Shown: positions 24,699 to 36,489 of the stretch, one piece after another
Position numbering within the stretch: position 1 is the first letter of the stretch
How the letters are laid out: the number at the start of each line of letters is the position of its first letter
Assembly: GCA_026710545.1 (NCBI GenBank)
Contig: JAPOQU010000045.1
Location: 1-64,000, forward strand
Reading direction: 5' to 3'
Source: Gammaproteobacteria bacterium
GTDB taxonomy: Bacteria > Pseudomonadota > Gammaproteobacteria > Eutrophobiales > Eutrophobiaceae
DNA: 64,000 nt
Notes under the pieces: model-generated
What the model was told of the DNA's origin: nothing
The model's database searches: none
What the model saw: the letters and a program-made list of their open reading frames with translations, nothing else
Translations under genes and position numbers: made by a program

Positions 24699-24723
24699 GG
24701 GGACAGATTTAAAATCTGTCCCC
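24699..24723. repeat. Palindromic repeat, family B (GGGGACAGATTT), copy 1
   Basis: GGGGACAGATTT-A-AAATCTGTCCCC, perfect 12-bp arms, between the divergent UbiD-like and quinone oxidoreductase genes. Other copies are at 46515-46550 and 57955-57978. Confidence 0.9.
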
Positions 24724-24744
24724 AATTATCACGGGAGAGCCAGG

Positions 24745-25779
24745 GTGAAAGCATTGATCTATGAACAGCATGGCGGGCCGGAGGTGCTCCGCTACCGGGA
24801 TGTCGCCGACCCCGAACCGGGGCCGCGGGACGCGGTGGTCAAGGTCGCGGCAACGACGGTAAACCGCCTTGACGTCGCGCAGCGTAACGGCTGGTTCACC
24901 ATCCCCGGGTTCAGTCTGCCGCACATCTCCGGGATGGACGTTGCCGGTACGGTGATCGAGACCGGTTCGGACGTGACCGGCGTCAGACCGGGCGACCGGG
25001 TGCTGGTAAACCCGTCCATGTCCGAGGTGCCCGAAGGTTCAAAACTGGCGGGCCTGGACGACCTGTACGGTCTTCTCGGGGTCATCGGCGCTACCGTTGC
25101 AGGCGGTTACGCGGAGAAATGCCTGGCGCCGGACACCCACCTGTACCCGGTTCCCGACAGCATGCCGTGGCGCCATGCCGTCGTCTTCCCCACCTGCTGG
25201 ATGACGGCGCACCACGCCCTGTTCGATACAGGCGGACTCAGGGCCGGGGAGACGGTGCTTGTCCATGCTGCCGGCAGCGGCGTGTCCGTTGCCGCCATTC
25301 AATTGGCCGTTCAGGCGGGAGCGACCGTGCTGGCAACTGCCGGCAGCGGGGAAAAATGCGCGAAAGCCATGGAACTGGGCGCTGAAGATACCTGCAATAA
25401 CCGCACGGTCGACGTGGCGGCCTGGGCCCGGGACATGACCGGCGGCGCCGGTGTCGACCTGGTGTTCGACCACGTGGGCGAGGCGTTGTGGGAAGCTTCA
25501 CTGATGGCGCTCAAGCCGCGCGGGCGGCTGGTGACCTGCGGCAACACCTCGGGAAATACAGCGCCTATCCCGAACCTCGGTTACCTGTACAGCATGGGCC
25601 TGAAAATCCTGGGGTCCGACCCGTATCGTTACGGGGAATTCGGGCCGGCCTGGGAGCAGTATTGTGCAGGCGACTTCCGGGCGGTCGAGGACAGCGTATT
25701 TCCCCTGTCCGAGGGAGCGCAGGCGCAGGAGAAAATGCTGAGCGGCGAGTTTATCGGGAAGATCCTGCTGGAGCCGTGA
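24745..25779 (+). CDS. Quinone oxidoreductase-like medium-chain dehydrogenase
   Basis: 344 residues starting at GTG after GGGAG. The N-terminal 'MKALIYEQHGGPEVLRYRD' and the NADPH-binding 'VLVHAAGSGVSVAAIQLA' (a GxGxxG-like AAGSGV loop) are typical of zinc-independent quinone oxidoreductases and related enoyl reductases. The structural zinc Cys cluster is absent. Substrate unknown. The 3' end overlaps the stop of the convergent metallopeptidase gene by 29 bases, marking the left edge of the defence island. Confidence 0.9.
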   Translation: MKALIYEQHGGPEVLRYRDVADPEPGPRDAVVKVAATTVNRLDVAQRNGWFTIPGFSLPHISGMDVAGTVIETGSDVTGVRPGDRVLVNPSMSEVPEGSKLAGLDDLYGLLGVIGATVAGGYAEKCLAPDTHLYPVPDSMPWRHAVVFPTCWMTAHHALFDTGGLRAGETVLVHAAGSGVSVAAIQLAVQAGATVLATAGSGEKCAKAMELGAEDTCNNRTVDVAAWARDMTGGAGVDLVFDHVGEALWEASLMALKPRGRLVTCGNTSGNTAPIPNLGYLYSMGLKILGSDPYRYGEFGPAWEQYCAGDFRAVEDSVFPLSEGAQAQEKMLSGEFIGKILLEP

Positions 25780-26107
25780 ACAGGTGGTTAAGGGTTTTAC
25801 TGACGCGCTGCTTGTCCGTTGAATACTTCTTCCAGTCAGGCAAATGAACGGTCATCAACGCCTTGAACAGTTTCCCATGGTTGGGGACTCGCAGGTGCAA
25901 CAGTTCATGCGCAATGACAAAGTCCTGAAAACCCCGCTCCTGCTCAGCCAGGTCGACGGCGAAAGTAACTATCCCGTTTGTTGAGCAGGAACCCCACTTC
26001 CTGGTCATAGACTGGACGCGTATTATCCGGGGACAGATGTCCAGCCGTAGTGACCAATAATCGACACGATCGCGAATGAGTCGACGCTTTTCCTCACGAA
26101 TACGCAT
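25751..26107 (-). CDS. YgjP/SprT-like (DUF45) zinc metallopeptidase
   Basis: 118 residues. '[21 protein letters not shown]' shows the HExxH zinc site (here HELLH) and the downstream His of the YgjP-like group. 'MTRKWGSCS' is the conserved segment before it. The frame runs further upstream inside hsdR, but the ATG at 26107 overlaps the hsdR stop by 14 bases, indicating translational coupling. Such genes are often the last gene of type I restriction operons; their role there is not established. Confidence 0.85.
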   Translation of the reverse strand: MRIREEKRRLIRDRVDYWSLRLDICPRIIRVQSMTRKWGSCSTNGIVTFAVDLAEQERGFQDFVIAHELLHLRVPNHGKLFKALMTVHLPDWKKYSTDKQRVSKTLNHLFTAPAGSSR

Positions 26108-29057
26108 CGGCTTCGTTATCAAGCATGATTTTGAGCATGGTCTCGACAATTCGAAGGCGTTCCGTTCCTTCAACGGCAAGAAGAGGATGATAAAGAGCAG
26201 CCCGCAACCTCCGCTGTTCGTCGGCATTTAAGGCCGCGTTCGGAAAGCGTTCCAAAAGCGCCTCCGCCTCCTGAGCCAGTGAGATCGCTTCAACACCAGC
26301 CACCTTGAGCGTCTCGTCATTCCTGAGCGTCCAGTACAGGCCGAATGCACGGGTTGTCAGGTCACTGTTTCTCGCAGCTTCAATCGCTTCCTGTTTCTCC
26401 TTTGCCAGTTCCGCCAGGCGGTCCAGCGCGGCAAGGCTGGTCGTTTTGTGGTTCTCGAGTGCCTCAATGATCTGTTCAGCACGCTCTTTGAGCGATTGCA
26501 GCACGGGCGCCAGGTCCGGGTTGGCATCCATCTCGGCCTTAAGGCCCCGCACCAGGTTGAAGACCTTGGCCTCGTTCGACCCCGGTTCGCGCTGAAGCGC
26601 TTCGAGGGTACGCACGTCAAATGTCACCGTCCTGAGCAAGTCTCCAAGACCTTCCTGGGTGAGGCTGTCCTGCACCATTTCCCGCGTCTTATTGGCCAGG
26701 TCTATATCGGGTTTCGCCTTGAAATCGTAGTTATTCCTCACCGCGGCATAGAGTTGGGCAAGCCACTTGTAGGTTTCAATATGATCGCGGAGTTCCGGTG
26801 AAGGGGATAGAATCTCCCATAATGCCTCGATCTCCTTGTAGGCTTCAAAAAACGCCTTGCGAGGCCCCGGTTCCAGGAACCTTCCATAGATAATGTTTTC
26901 GAGGCGCTCGTCCGCACTTCCACTTCCCTCGCTGCCTTCAAGATAGTCAGATTTCGTTCTGGCAAGTTTATCGAGGAGATTCTCCAGAAGGAGATCAAGG
27001 TCTTCGACCACACCGCTTACGTCCAAAGAGTCGAACTGTAGCGCCTTCTTCATCTCCCGCAGGACGCCCACAAAGTCGATGACGAGACCGACGCGTTTGC
27101 GCCTGCCTTCTGCGTCCACGTAGGGACGGTTCACGCGCGCAATCGCCTGGAGCAGAACGTGATCGCGCATCGGTTTGTCCAGATACATGCTGTAAAGCAG
27201 CGGCGCGTCGAAGCCTGTCAGCAGCTTATCGGTAACGATGAGAATCTTCGGGTCCTCGTTCGGCTTCTTGAACATCAGGCGTATGTCCGCTTCACGTTGA
27301 GGAGATAGCTGAAGCTCGGCAACGAGCGGCCTTTTGACGACATCTTCGACATTCTCCGTATATACCGGCGCGGTCCATTCCGGCGGCAACAGCTTGTCGA
27401 GCGCGCGTTTGTACCTGGCGCAGGCCTCACGGTTGACCGCTACCAGGAACGCCTTGTAGCCGAGCGGCGCTACGTTCTCCCTGAAATGCTCGGCGACGAA
27501 TGCTGCAACCTTTTCTATCCGGTCGTCGGCGGTGAGGAACGTTCGCAGTCCCACGGCTCTCTCCAGGACGCGGTTCAACTCTTCCACATCGGTGATGCCT
27601 TCCATGTCAGCCAGGGCGAAAAACTCCCTGTCGAGTTGCTCCGCCGGCACCGTCATCTCGCTCGGCGCCATGGTATGGCGGATCGGCAACGTCGTCTCAT
27701 CCTCTATCGACTCTGCTATCGAGTACTTGTCCAGGTAGCCCTGGTCGTCATCAGTTCCGAAGATCTTGAAGGTTCCTTCTCCATGTGCGGTGCGTGCGAT
27801 CGGCGTTCCGGTGAACCCGATGATGGTCGCATTCGGCAGCGCGGCCATGAGATACATGCCCAGGTCCCTGGCCACCGAACGGTGCGCCTCGTCGATGAAC
27901 ACGTAGATATTGTCGCGGAGGTTGGCGTCCTTCTCGATGCCCTCGAACTTGTGGATCATCGAGAGGATCAATCCTCTTTTGTCAGTCGTGAGCAGGTCCC
28001 GCAAGTCCGCCCTGGAGTTGGCCTGCCAGACGGCGATGTCCTGCTGCTGCATCTCACCCAGCAGTCGTTCGACCCAGCCCGCAAGCTGGCCTTCCAGTTC
28101 CAGGCGATCCACGACGACAACTACAGTCGGCGTGTGAAACTCGTCCCTGGCCTCCAGGATCAGGCGGGCGGCGGTGAGCAGCGCGAAGGTCTTGCCGGAC
28201 CCCTGGGTATGCCAGACGAGACCGCGCCGTTTCACAGGCTCGGCGCAGCGTTCGATGATACGCTGCACCGCGCGGCGCTGGTGCTGGCGCAATACCGACT
28301 TCCGCGTCTCGCCGTCTTCGACGTAGAAGAGAATCCAGTCGCGCAGCGTGCGCAGGAAGTCGGTCGGTTCGAAGAACGATTGAACTGTAAACCGGTAGCT
28401 GTCCTCGGGTTGTTCCTTCCAGCGCGCCATGAAGCGCCGCGATAAATTCCAGGTGACGCCGTACCAGTAATCAAGCAGGTGGGTTACGTTGAAGATCTGC
28501 ACCGCTCCCACCAGTTCGGGAGTCTCGTGCTCATAGCGCCGTAACTGCGTAATGCCCCGCTCTATGGCGTTGGTGTCCGTCGGGTTCTTGTGCTCGACGA
28601 TGGTGATCGGCACGCCGTTGACCACGAACATCACGTCCGCGCGATTGCCCTTGCGAGCGGGCGGCTTGAGCCGCCACTCCCAGGTCACGTGCAGGGCGTT
28701 CGCCGACGGGTCGTCGAAGTCAACCAGGCGCACCGGCCGGTGGCGCTGCTCGACCTCGTCATACCACTGCCGCTCGCCACGTAACCAGGCCAGCATCTTG
28801 CGATTGCCTTCTATGGTCGGCGGCAGCGCCTGGAGGTTTTCTATCACCGAACGGATGGCGTTGTCTGTCATCCAGGGATTGAAGCGGCGCAACGCACCTT
28901 CGATCTCGTTTTGAAACAGCAGCCCGGCTTCGCCCCCTCTCATGGCAAGGGCATCCTGTGGAGACAGGGGGGTCCAGCCGACTTCCGCGGCGTGGCGGAC
29001 CATGGGGAACTGGACGGTAACGGCTTCAGTGATACTGATATCAATCACAGGAGGCAC
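26094..29057 (-). CDS. hsdR: Type I restriction enzyme, R (motor/nuclease) subunit
   Basis: 987 residues, normal for HsdR. The N-terminal nuclease has D141 and 'ITIVEHKNP' (E155-x-K157) of the PD-(D/E)xK fold. The SF2 motor shows Walker A '[12 protein letters not shown]' (283-294), 'FIDEAHRS', and 'GFTGTPI'. The start is GTG with no clear ribosome site; expression probably relies on the upstream operon. HsdR translocates DNA and cuts when bound with HsdM2-HsdS at unmethylated sites. All motifs are intact. The AlbA-type gene lies about 185 bases upstream and the metallopeptidase overlaps the 3' end. Confidence 0.96.
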   Translation of the reverse strand: MPPVIDISITEAVTVQFPMVRHAAEVGWTPLSPQDALAMRGGEAGLLFQNEIEGALRRFNPWMTDNAIRSVIENLQALPPTIEGNRKMLAWLRGERQWYDEVEQRHRPVRLVDFDDPSANALHVTWEWRLKPPARKGNRADVMFVVNGVPITIVEHKNPTDTNAIERGITQLRRYEHETPELVGAVQIFNVTHLLDYWYGVTWNLSRRFMARWKEQPEDSYRFTVQSFFEPTDFLRTLRDWILFYVEDGETRKSVLRQHQRRAVQRIIERCAEPVKRRGLVWHTQGSGKTFALLTAARLILEARDEFHTPTVVVVVDRLELEGQLAGWVERLLGEMQQQDIAVWQANSRADLRDLLTTDKRGLILSMIHKFEGIEKDANLRDNIYVFIDEAHRSVARDLGMYLMAALPNATIIGFTGTPIARTAHGEGTFKIFGTDDDQGYLDKYSIAESIEDETTLPIRHTMAPSEMTVPAEQLDREFFALADMEGITDVEELNRVLERAVGLRTFLTADDRIEKVAAFVAEHFRENVAPLGYKAFLVAVNREACARYKRALDKLLPPEWTAPVYTENVEDVVKRPLVAELQLSPQREADIRLMFKKPNEDPKILIVTDKLLTGFDAPLLYSMYLDKPMRDHVLLQAIARVNRPYVDAEGRRKRVGLVIDFVGVLREMKKALQFDSLDVSGVVEDLDLLLENLLDKLARTKSDYLEGSEGSGSADERLENIIYGRFLEPGPRKAFFEAYKEIEALWEILSPSPELRDHIETYKWLAQLYAAVRNNYDFKAKPDIDLANKTREMVQDSLTQEGLGDLLRTVTFDVRTLEALQREPGSNEAKVFNLVRGLKAEMDANPDLAPVLQSLKERAEQIIEALENHKTTSLAALDRLAELAKEKQEAIEAARNSDLTTRAFGLYWTLRNDETLKVAGVEAISLAQEAEALLERFPNAALNADEQRRLRAALYHPLLAVEGTERLRIVETMLKIMLDNEADAYS

Positions 29058-29205
29058 TCACTGATTTTCAGTGTGGCCGATAAATCAGCTTGACACACAT
29101 CTTCATTCGGTATCATAATCCGCCTCGTTTAAAGTCCTCTTCTGGTGACGGCAGCCTAAAGGGCTGCTCCCGGGTGACCAAGGAGAGGCGACCGATAGAA
29201 TAAGA

Positions 29206-29249
29206 CCCCTATCTCGCCCCTATCTCGCCCCTATCTCGCCCCTATCTCG
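29206..29249. repeat. 11-bp tandem repeat, four units
   Basis: CCCCTATCTCG repeated four times without interruption (29206, 29217, 29228, 29239). The last unit provides the stop (TAG on the minus strand) of the AlbA-domain gene. Such an array could vary in copy number by slippage. Confidence 0.9.
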
Positions 29250-30651
29250 CCCCGCCCGGCCTGCGCATCCAGCGCGTCAACGGTCCGCGATCTGTGGACA
29301 CGATCAGCCCCCTGTCTCTCAACTCCTCCAGTGCCCTTCGCACTTGTCGGTCACTGACGCCAGGCCCCAAATGGGCGCCAATTTCACGGCGGGTCATTCC
29401 ATCCTCAGCCTGCTCCAACAGGGCAAGAATCGCCTTTTGCCGTCCGGCTGGCCTGTCCCAGGCATGCTGTTGCGGCACGAATTGGCCGTGTCTGAAGCGT
29501 ACCGCGACCCAACTGCCGGCATCTTCGATTTCAAGGGGAGGAAGCCCCGCTTCGTCCACCAGTTCCACCATCTTGAGGGTCCCGCCACCCCACACCTCAA
29601 TGATCCCGCGCCGGTAGAAAGTGTGGGCAATCAAGGGATTCCATGGCTTGGACTCGTGCGGTTCGAACAGGTCCTCAGGAGTCATCCCGAAATGCAACGA
29701 ACCGGGGGAAGTCACTTCCAAGCGGTCGGCGTAGATGGCCACCCCTATCGACCCGCCATGAATCGTGTAATCGCGGTGGCACAGGGCATTAGCCAGCGCT
29801 TCCCGCGTCGCAGGAGGCGGATAGAGCGGTTCGTCTATCCGCTGGATGCGATCAGGCTCGAACCGGGCAGCTATGGGAAGGCTGTCCCGCAGGAATCGCC
29901 CGGCGTGGGACAGCAGTGAGAAAGCATTACCATGGAATTGCCGATTATCCAGGAATTCCATCTTGTCGATGCCCCGAAAACGGGCGACGCGCAACTTACA
30001 CTGCGGCATCTCAAACCCAAGACGTTCCTCCTTGCCGAACAGCACCGCCGCCGCCCGAAGCAATACACCGTCTTGCAAGAGTCCAAGCCCGCGCAACAAA
30101 TCAACCGGTTCCCGACTCGGCGGCTCATCCAGACGACCGATCCTTACAGCCTCGGCAACTGTATTTCGAATTTCCGCCACGTCCAGGTCATCCACCGACC
30201 ACCCGTCAGCGGGCTGGTTCTCCCAGCGGTGTTCCTTGTGCATGCGCTCCATGAGCATCTGCTCGTACTCATAAGCCGACATTTTAACTGTTGTGTTACC
30301 GACACGGCGGTAGGCAGCGCCGTGGTAAGTATATGGTCTCGATGTCCCGTGGTCCGTACTGACCGCGATAACTTCACGATCACCCTCTACAGGTATTCGT
30401 TCGACCGTCGGAAAAGCCGGAGGGTCGATTTGCCGAAGCTCGGCGCTCAACTCCTCGATGGTGCGCTCGCTGACCTGTTGCCCGACCATGACCCCGGTCG
30501 GCGTCACACCGAACAGTACCTGCCCGCCTTGCTGGTTCAGGAAGGCGCAGACTGTCCTGGCTGCCTCGCGGCGCGTCCCGGTCGTCTCTTTGAACTCCAG
30601 CCTTTCAGACTCGCCGCCGACAGCGAGGGCTGCGATGCCACTGATGTTCAT
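29242..30651 (-). CDS. AlbA (Schlafen-type) ATP-binding domain protein in the hsd operon
   Basis: 469 residues. The N-terminal AlbA_2 domain has 'ESERLEFKETTGTRREAARTV' style opening, 'AFLNQQGGQVLFGVTPTG' and a later RecG/HATPase-like region ('ATREALANALCHRDYTIHGG', 'VTSPGSLHFGM', 'WNPLIAHTFYRRGIIEVWGGG'). The C-terminus is a winged helix ('GMTRREIGAHLGPGVSDRQVRRALEEL' region). This family is common inside type I restriction loci and may be regulatory. Start chosen at the ATG 30651, preceded by AAGGG; the frame is open 12 codons further. Confidence 0.85.
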   Translation of the reverse strand: MNISGIAALAVGGESERLEFKETTGTRREAARTVCAFLNQQGGQVLFGVTPTGVMVGQQVSERTIEELSAELRQIDPPAFPTVERIPVEGDREVIAVSTDHGTSRPYTYHGAAYRRVGNTTVKMSAYEYEQMLMERMHKEHRWENQPADGWSVDDLDVAEIRNTVAEAVRIGRLDEPPSREPVDLLRGLGLLQDGVLLRAAAVLFGKEERLGFEMPQCKLRVARFRGIDKMEFLDNRQFHGNAFSLLSHAGRFLRDSLPIAARFEPDRIQRIDEPLYPPPATREALANALCHRDYTIHGGSIGVAIYADRLEVTSPGSLHFGMTPEDLFEPHESKPWNPLIAHTFYRRGIIEVWGGGTLKMVELVDEAGLPPLEIEDAGSWVAVRFRHGQFVPQQHAWDRPAGRQKAILALLEQAEDGMTRREIGAHLGPGVSDRQVRRALEELRDRGLIVSTDRGPLTRWMRRPGGAR

Positions 30652-30697
30652 CAACGAACCCTTCTCCCAGTTTCTTGGATACGCCAAGTGGAATAGC

Positions 30698-31447
30698 TCA
30701 TGGTGTTTTCCCCAGTATCAGTTCATTCCAGTTGGGTTCTTCGCTCTCATTCATCCGTTTCATGATCCCTTTACGGCACAGGTCTTGAGCCATCAGCGAG
30801 TAACTGAGGAACGTCGTTTCATATTCGAGCGATAGTTTGGCTTTGCCCAGGTACATCACGTCGCTGTAATGAAATCGCACGGAGGAGGGAACATGGAGGG
30901 GAATCTGGTCTGACGAACTAGGTAGACTCGCAATACGCACTGATGGATTCAGATCCAAAGGTTGTTCAACAGATATACCGTCAAGTAGAATGTGCCGCCA
31001 GTATCGAATAGGTTTATCTTCTGCCCACTCCAAAAGCATTTGCGCTGCACGGAATGGCCCAAGAATAGCTGCTGCAAGTATGAGTAGCTGAACGAATCTG
31101 GATACTTCCAACTTGGTCACACCACCCATCAGTGGGGTTAACTTGTTCGGTATAGAATCTTCATCAGAGATCAGATAGGCGCTCAATATGGACCGCACGC
31201 CTTCAGCCAGCGCGGACAGCAACTGGTCGTTTACCAGTGATTTGGCGGAGTGTACTGCGGTAATGCTCATATCGTTACCGGAAAAGTATAGTTGCTGAAT
31301 TTGTGCTGGCGTGTACTTACCCCACTTGCCCGCATCGAATGTAGCAGCCTGCAGGATGTTGTTCAGAAGATCAGCGAACTCCTGATGTGAATTCTTGATT
31401 TCAGTCGCTATTGCAGCCACCTGTCCCGATAGGCTGTTTCGCGGCAA
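30698..31447 (-). CDS. Unknown protein of the restriction operon
   Basis: 249 residues, overlapping the 3' end of hsdS by 47 bases on the same strand. The N-terminal half is helical and the middle ('VQLLILAAAILGPFRAAQML') is hydrophobic enough for one membrane or buried helix. No family recognised. Its position between hsdS and the AlbA gene, with tight coupling, implies a role in or protected by the restriction system, such as a regulator or an added defence component. Confidence 0.7.
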   Translation of the reverse strand: MPRNSLSGQVAAIATEIKNSHQEFADLLNNILQAATFDAGKWGKYTPAQIQQLYFSGNDMSITAVHSAKSLVNDQLLSALAEGVRSILSAYLISDEDSIPNKLTPLMGGVTKLEVSRFVQLLILAAAILGPFRAAQMLLEWAEDKPIRYWRHILLDGISVEQPLDLNPSVRIASLPSSSDQIPLHVPSSVRFHYSDVMYLGKAKLSLEYETTFLSYSLMAQDLCRKGIMKRMNESEEPNWNELILGKTP

Positions 31448-32718
31448 TCGCCGCTAAGTCCAACTCATCCACACTAATCTCCCCCGTCATCAGCTTGTGC
31501 AACAGCGCCTTGAACAGAGCCTCTAGCACGGCGTGTTTGCGACGGTGCAATTCAATCTTGTGGTCTATGGTGTCGAGAACCGCGACAATCTCTCGTTGCT
31601 CACTGAGTGTGGGGGGTAGCGGGAGTTGGAGGCTGTCGATTGCTGCTGTATTCAGGTTGAACTTGCCATCTGAAGCCGAAATGGCTCTAGCAGACACGAT
31701 GCTGGTTCCCACTTCAGAGCCAAAGAAAGCTGCGGCGAAGTGGGGAGTGACGTATTCTTGCTTTACCCTGGCACGAATCAGATACGATGCGAATAAGGCT
31801 TTAGCAGGATTTCCATCGTAGACGGCGCAAGATCCAAGACGATCCAGTACTCCATTCGTTCGAATGAAGATCAGATCACCGACTTCAAGCTGATACTTCG
31901 CGGCATCATTGCCTGTGAGCGTACAGTACTTAAGATCATCTGCGGTAACACGTTGCGGTTCAATGTTCGGGATACGAAGCACTGGATGTCCAGATACGTC
32001 ATATGTGCACCGGACCGACGTACCATATTGAAGCTTCTCCCGCACGGATGCAAAGGTGACGAAATTCCAGCTCTCCGGTATTGGCCCGATCTCTGTCTCT
32101 CTCTGCGTCTCGCCACGTAAGCCGCAAGTGAACAGTGTCCGCATTGCGGAGCGTTTGAGATTGTTGGCCGCCTGTATGGATTGCATCTCAACGGCCTTAA
32201 GACACTGGATCATCTCCAAAGAGTCTGCAATCGCAGCCTGTTCTTCCTGTTTGAACTTTGGGAACGGTAGCTCAATGAGTACATCCTGAGGTACGCGCTG
32301 TCGCCCGGTCGCTCCTTCCATGCGCCCGGCTATATGATGGCGGACATCGGGGTGTAGCAAATAGAAGAACAATAATCGCTTGTCTTGCCCTTCTTTACAT
32401 GGTCGAAGTGGGATGACCTCTGTTGTTGCGAAGCCGAAATGTGTAGGGAGATCGGTCACGAGGGCCTGCTTTCCGTTCTCGAACGATGGCGTAATCTTGG
32501 CAATGAGGGCGTCTCCGCGCTCAAAGTAGGTTCCGCTCCTGATCTCGCCTGGGGGCCTCATTGTGTAACCGGGCGCATACGCGCCGCCTGACGGAATGGC
32601 ATCCATTGGTACGAACGGAACCTCGGGCAATGAAGCTACATCAAGCCCGCGAGGCTTTTTCGTAACCTCGTAGGCATCACCCAACCGGAACCACTGGCGA
32701 CCTTCAGGGAGTTGAGCT

Positions 32719-32732
<14 letters not shown>
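31401..32732 (-). CDS. hsdS: Type I restriction enzyme, S (specificity) subunit
   Basis: 443 residues with the two-repeat HsdS layout: a first target-recognition domain, a conserved helical spacer ('[20 protein letters not shown]'), a second recognition domain, and a second spacer ('[20 protein letters not shown]'). The ATG at 32732 is preferred over an upstream one in the same frame: AGGAG lies six bases before it and it overlaps the hsdM stop by 14 bases. The target sequence cannot be predicted by eye. Confidence 0.94.
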
Positions 32733-34566
<1,834 letters not shown>

Positions 34567-34570
34567 GTTT

Positions 34571-34602
34571 GCAATATAGCATATTTGTATTGCTCATGTC
34601 TA
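34571..34602 (-). promoter_or_regulatory. hsdM promoter with imperfect operator dyad
   Basis: On the minus strand TAGACA (34602-34597), an 18-base spacer, and TATATT (34578-34573); the predicted start falls on the hsdM ATG. The dyad GCAATA-N11-TATTGC (34571-34593) overlaps the -10 and spacer. Related ATATTTGTAATATAT sequence continues into the first codons. Fits autorepression by the HTH domain of HsdM. Confidence 0.5.
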
Positions 34603-34751
34603 CAATTTTTTACGATAAAGGCAAGGTGAGTTCACTTAGTCGGATTTCTCACCAGGCGGTGCGATCTTCGCATCAATTGGTATGAGATATTCGGGTTAGC
34701 GGGAGCCGCTGGATCTCAGGCCCGCCGTTCCCGTCGGCAGGCCCGCCGTTA

Positions 34752-35297
34752 TCAGACTTCCGGGGCGTCGGCGGGGCCGGCAGCCGTACCCAGGTGGGTT
34801 TCTATGCGTATGACGCGTTCGCGCACGTCAATGACGGCATCTCTCAAGGTGTCTGTCTCAGCCCGTATCTCAGCGTGCTCCGCCTGCATCTCAGCCCGTA
34901 TCTCAGCGTGCTCCGCCTGCATCTCAGCCCGTATGTCGGTGTGCTCCGCCTGCATCTCAGCCCGTATGTCGGTGTGCATTGCCTGCATCTCAGCCCGTAT
35001 GTCGGTGTGCATTGCCTGCATTTCGGAGCGCAGATCGTCCCGTATCGCGGCGTGCTGCGTTTCCATAGCCACCCGCAAGTCCGTGACGGCCGTGTACAGG
35101 AAGGTAAAACCGCCGAGGATGGCGGTCAGGGTAAACGCCCCCATCCACAAAGCCAGCTGAAATTCGCCCCAGCGCACCACATCATCGCCCGGACGACCGA
35201 AGCGGCGGGCGGCGGGGCGCGACACCGCGCTCTCTTGCCGAGTCTCATCGCCCAGGGTGGCAGTATCAGGGTGTATGTTACTCATTGTCGTTTCCAT
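34752..35297 (-). CDS. Membrane protein with five-fold hendecad coiled-coil repeat
   Basis: 181 residues from the ATG at about 35297, which follows GGAGGTGAACCAC; the frame is open 25 codons upstream. One membrane segment ('LALWMGAFTLTAILGGFTFLY') at about residues 48-69 is followed by an 11-residue unit M-Q-A-(M/E)-H-(T/A)-(D/E)-I-R-A-E repeated five times and a short helical tail. Eleven-residue periodicity gives a nearly straight or right-handed coiled coil. The protein probably forms an oligomeric rod anchored in the inner membrane. It lies between hsdM and the four-gene cassette; no function is known. Confidence 0.75.
   Translation of the reverse strand: METTMSNIHPDTATLGDETRQESAVSRPAARRFGRPGDDVVRWGEFQLALWMGAFTLTAILGGFTFLYTAVTDLRVAMETQHAAIRDDLRSEMQAMHTDIRAEMQAMHTDIRAEMQAEHTDIRAEMQAEHAEIRAEMQAEHAEIRAETDTLRDAVIDVRERVIRIETHLGTAAGPADAPEV
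34857..35021. repeat. 33-bp coding tandem repeat, five units
   Basis: Units start at 34857, 34890, 34923, 34956 and 34989, all exactly 33 bases, differing at a few positions. They encode the 11-residue coiled-coil units of the membrane protein; outer neighbours are most alike, indicating recent duplication. Confidence 0.95.
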
Positions 35298-35549
35298 GTG
35301 GTTCACCTCCATGGCCTTATCCGTTCTGTCCGGCGCGGCTGCGATCAGCGGTCGCAACGGCACCCCTTCCATGCCGGCGGTTCATTGACCGACGCCGCCA
35401 GCCTTATGGTGAATTATAGCCGGGCAGGCAGAAAGATCAAGCATGTCTGGGGAAGGTCAGCGGGAACTGCTGGTCCTTTATTATGTCTCTGGCAGCGGCA
35501 GATTAATCATGGTATGCTGTACTCAAACTATTCTGGAGGTGAGTGAAAA

Positions 35550-35651
35550 ATGTCAATAAACCGCCCCGCGTCTTCAGGAGTTACCTCACCGTTCGCGCAT
35601 GACGCCCGGCCACCCGCCGCCGGCAGCGTGCGCTCAGCGCATCCATCGTAA
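35550..35651 (+). CDS. 33-codon leader-like ORF before the defence cassette
   Basis: ATG at 35550 preceded by a near-perfect GGAGGTGAG, encoding 'MSINRPASSGVTSPFAHD' and 15 more residues before TAA. It overlaps the start of the next ORF in a different frame. It may be a leader peptide coupling translation, or the original start of the first cassette gene, now separated by a frameshift. The strong ribosome site contrasts with the poor one of the downstream ORF. Confidence 0.4.
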   Translation: MSINRPASSGVTSPFAHDARPPAAGSVRSAHPS

Positions 35652-36489
35652 TATCCGGGCCAGGTTGTCTCCGGCAGCGTGCGCAGTGGTCAGCTTCGAA
35701 CAAGCCTGCAGTGATACTGAAAGTGCCGCCGAGGCGGCGCGGAAGTCCGCCGGCAACGTGGTCTCGCAAGCCCGCGCGTTGGCGAAAGCCGCACAAACCG
35801 GCAACATAGCAAGCATCAAGCGCTGCCGGGAGAAGTTGAATGAAGCCTTGACGGCGCTCCGGCAAGAGGTCTCGAACGCTGGCTCCTGCTGGCCGTTCTC
35901 GGACGAGGAAGAACAACTGCTCTTCGGTGAACGGTACACCGACGCGATCAAAACCGTTGCAGAGGCAAAGGGGTTGAGTATTCAGGAGCAGGACGAACTC
36001 TTGATCTCCTATCCGTCTATTGTACGGATACTTCCGGCGGAACGTGCGGTGAGAGTGGATAAAAAAAGGGTATTCACGGCAAGGCCCTCGTATCTTGTCG
36101 ACCTGCTTCTTGCGAACCAGAAAAAATCCAGCGGCTTTCCTCCGCAACGCTTTCTTGAGTCTCTGTATGGCGTTTACACCGATATTGTGGATAGATCGTC
36201 TTCGGACACTTTGTCGTCGAGGAGCGGGAGCGTTGTGCCCCTCGCCAGGATCTATAAGCTGATGACGGCTCTCCCGGGCGCCGCTCGCGACTATGATCGC
36301 AATGACTTCGCCCGCGACCTGTACATACTGGATTCGAACGGGCCGCAACGCACCAGGAATGGCGCCACAGTCTCTTTCCCCTCATCTACCGGAACCCGGA
36401 GGCGTTCGCGCGACCTGTTCTCCTTCATCGGGCCGGAGGGCGATAACGCCGAGTATTATGGAATCCGATTCAGCGAGAGCGACGGATGA
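35599..36489 (+). CDS. Defence cassette gene 1, unknown protein
   Basis: 296 residues as an open frame from the ATG at 35599; the true start may lie downstream, since the first 30 residues are low-complexity Ala/Pro/Arg and there is no ribosome site. The middle is helical ('ARKSAGNVVSQARALAKAA', 'REKLNEALTALRQEV'), followed by 'RPSYLVDLLLANQKKSSGF', and the end is polar ('RSRDLFSFIGPEGDNAEYYG'). No domain is recognised; a TerB-like fold is not evident to me. It overlaps gene 2 by four bases (ATGA), so it belongs to the operon. Confidence 0.65.
   Translation: MTPGHPPPAACAQRIHRNIRARLSPAACAVVSFEQACSDTESAAEAARKSAGNVVSQARALAKAAQTGNIASIKRCREKLNEALTALRQEVSNAGSCWPFSDEEEQLLFGERYTDAIKTVAEAKGLSIQEQDELLISYPSIVRILPAERAVRVDKKRVFTARPSYLVDLLLANQKKSSGFPPQRFLESLYGVYTDIVDRSSSDTLSSRSGSVVPLARIYKLMTALPGAARDYDRNDFARDLYILDSNGPQRTRNGATVSFPSSTGTRRRSRDLFSFIGPEGDNAEYYGIRFSESDG

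Noticed and set aside
24597-24725. N-terminal extension of the UbiD-like protein
   Set aside because: The extension is translated from the family B palindrome (the giveaway GTDFKSVP) and unrelated intergenic sequence; the ATG at 24596 has a purine-rich ribosome site.
34857-35021. Regular 33-bp units that look like a CRISPR array
   Set aside because: The units are contiguous with no unique spacers and form an in-frame coding repeat of a coiled-coil protein.
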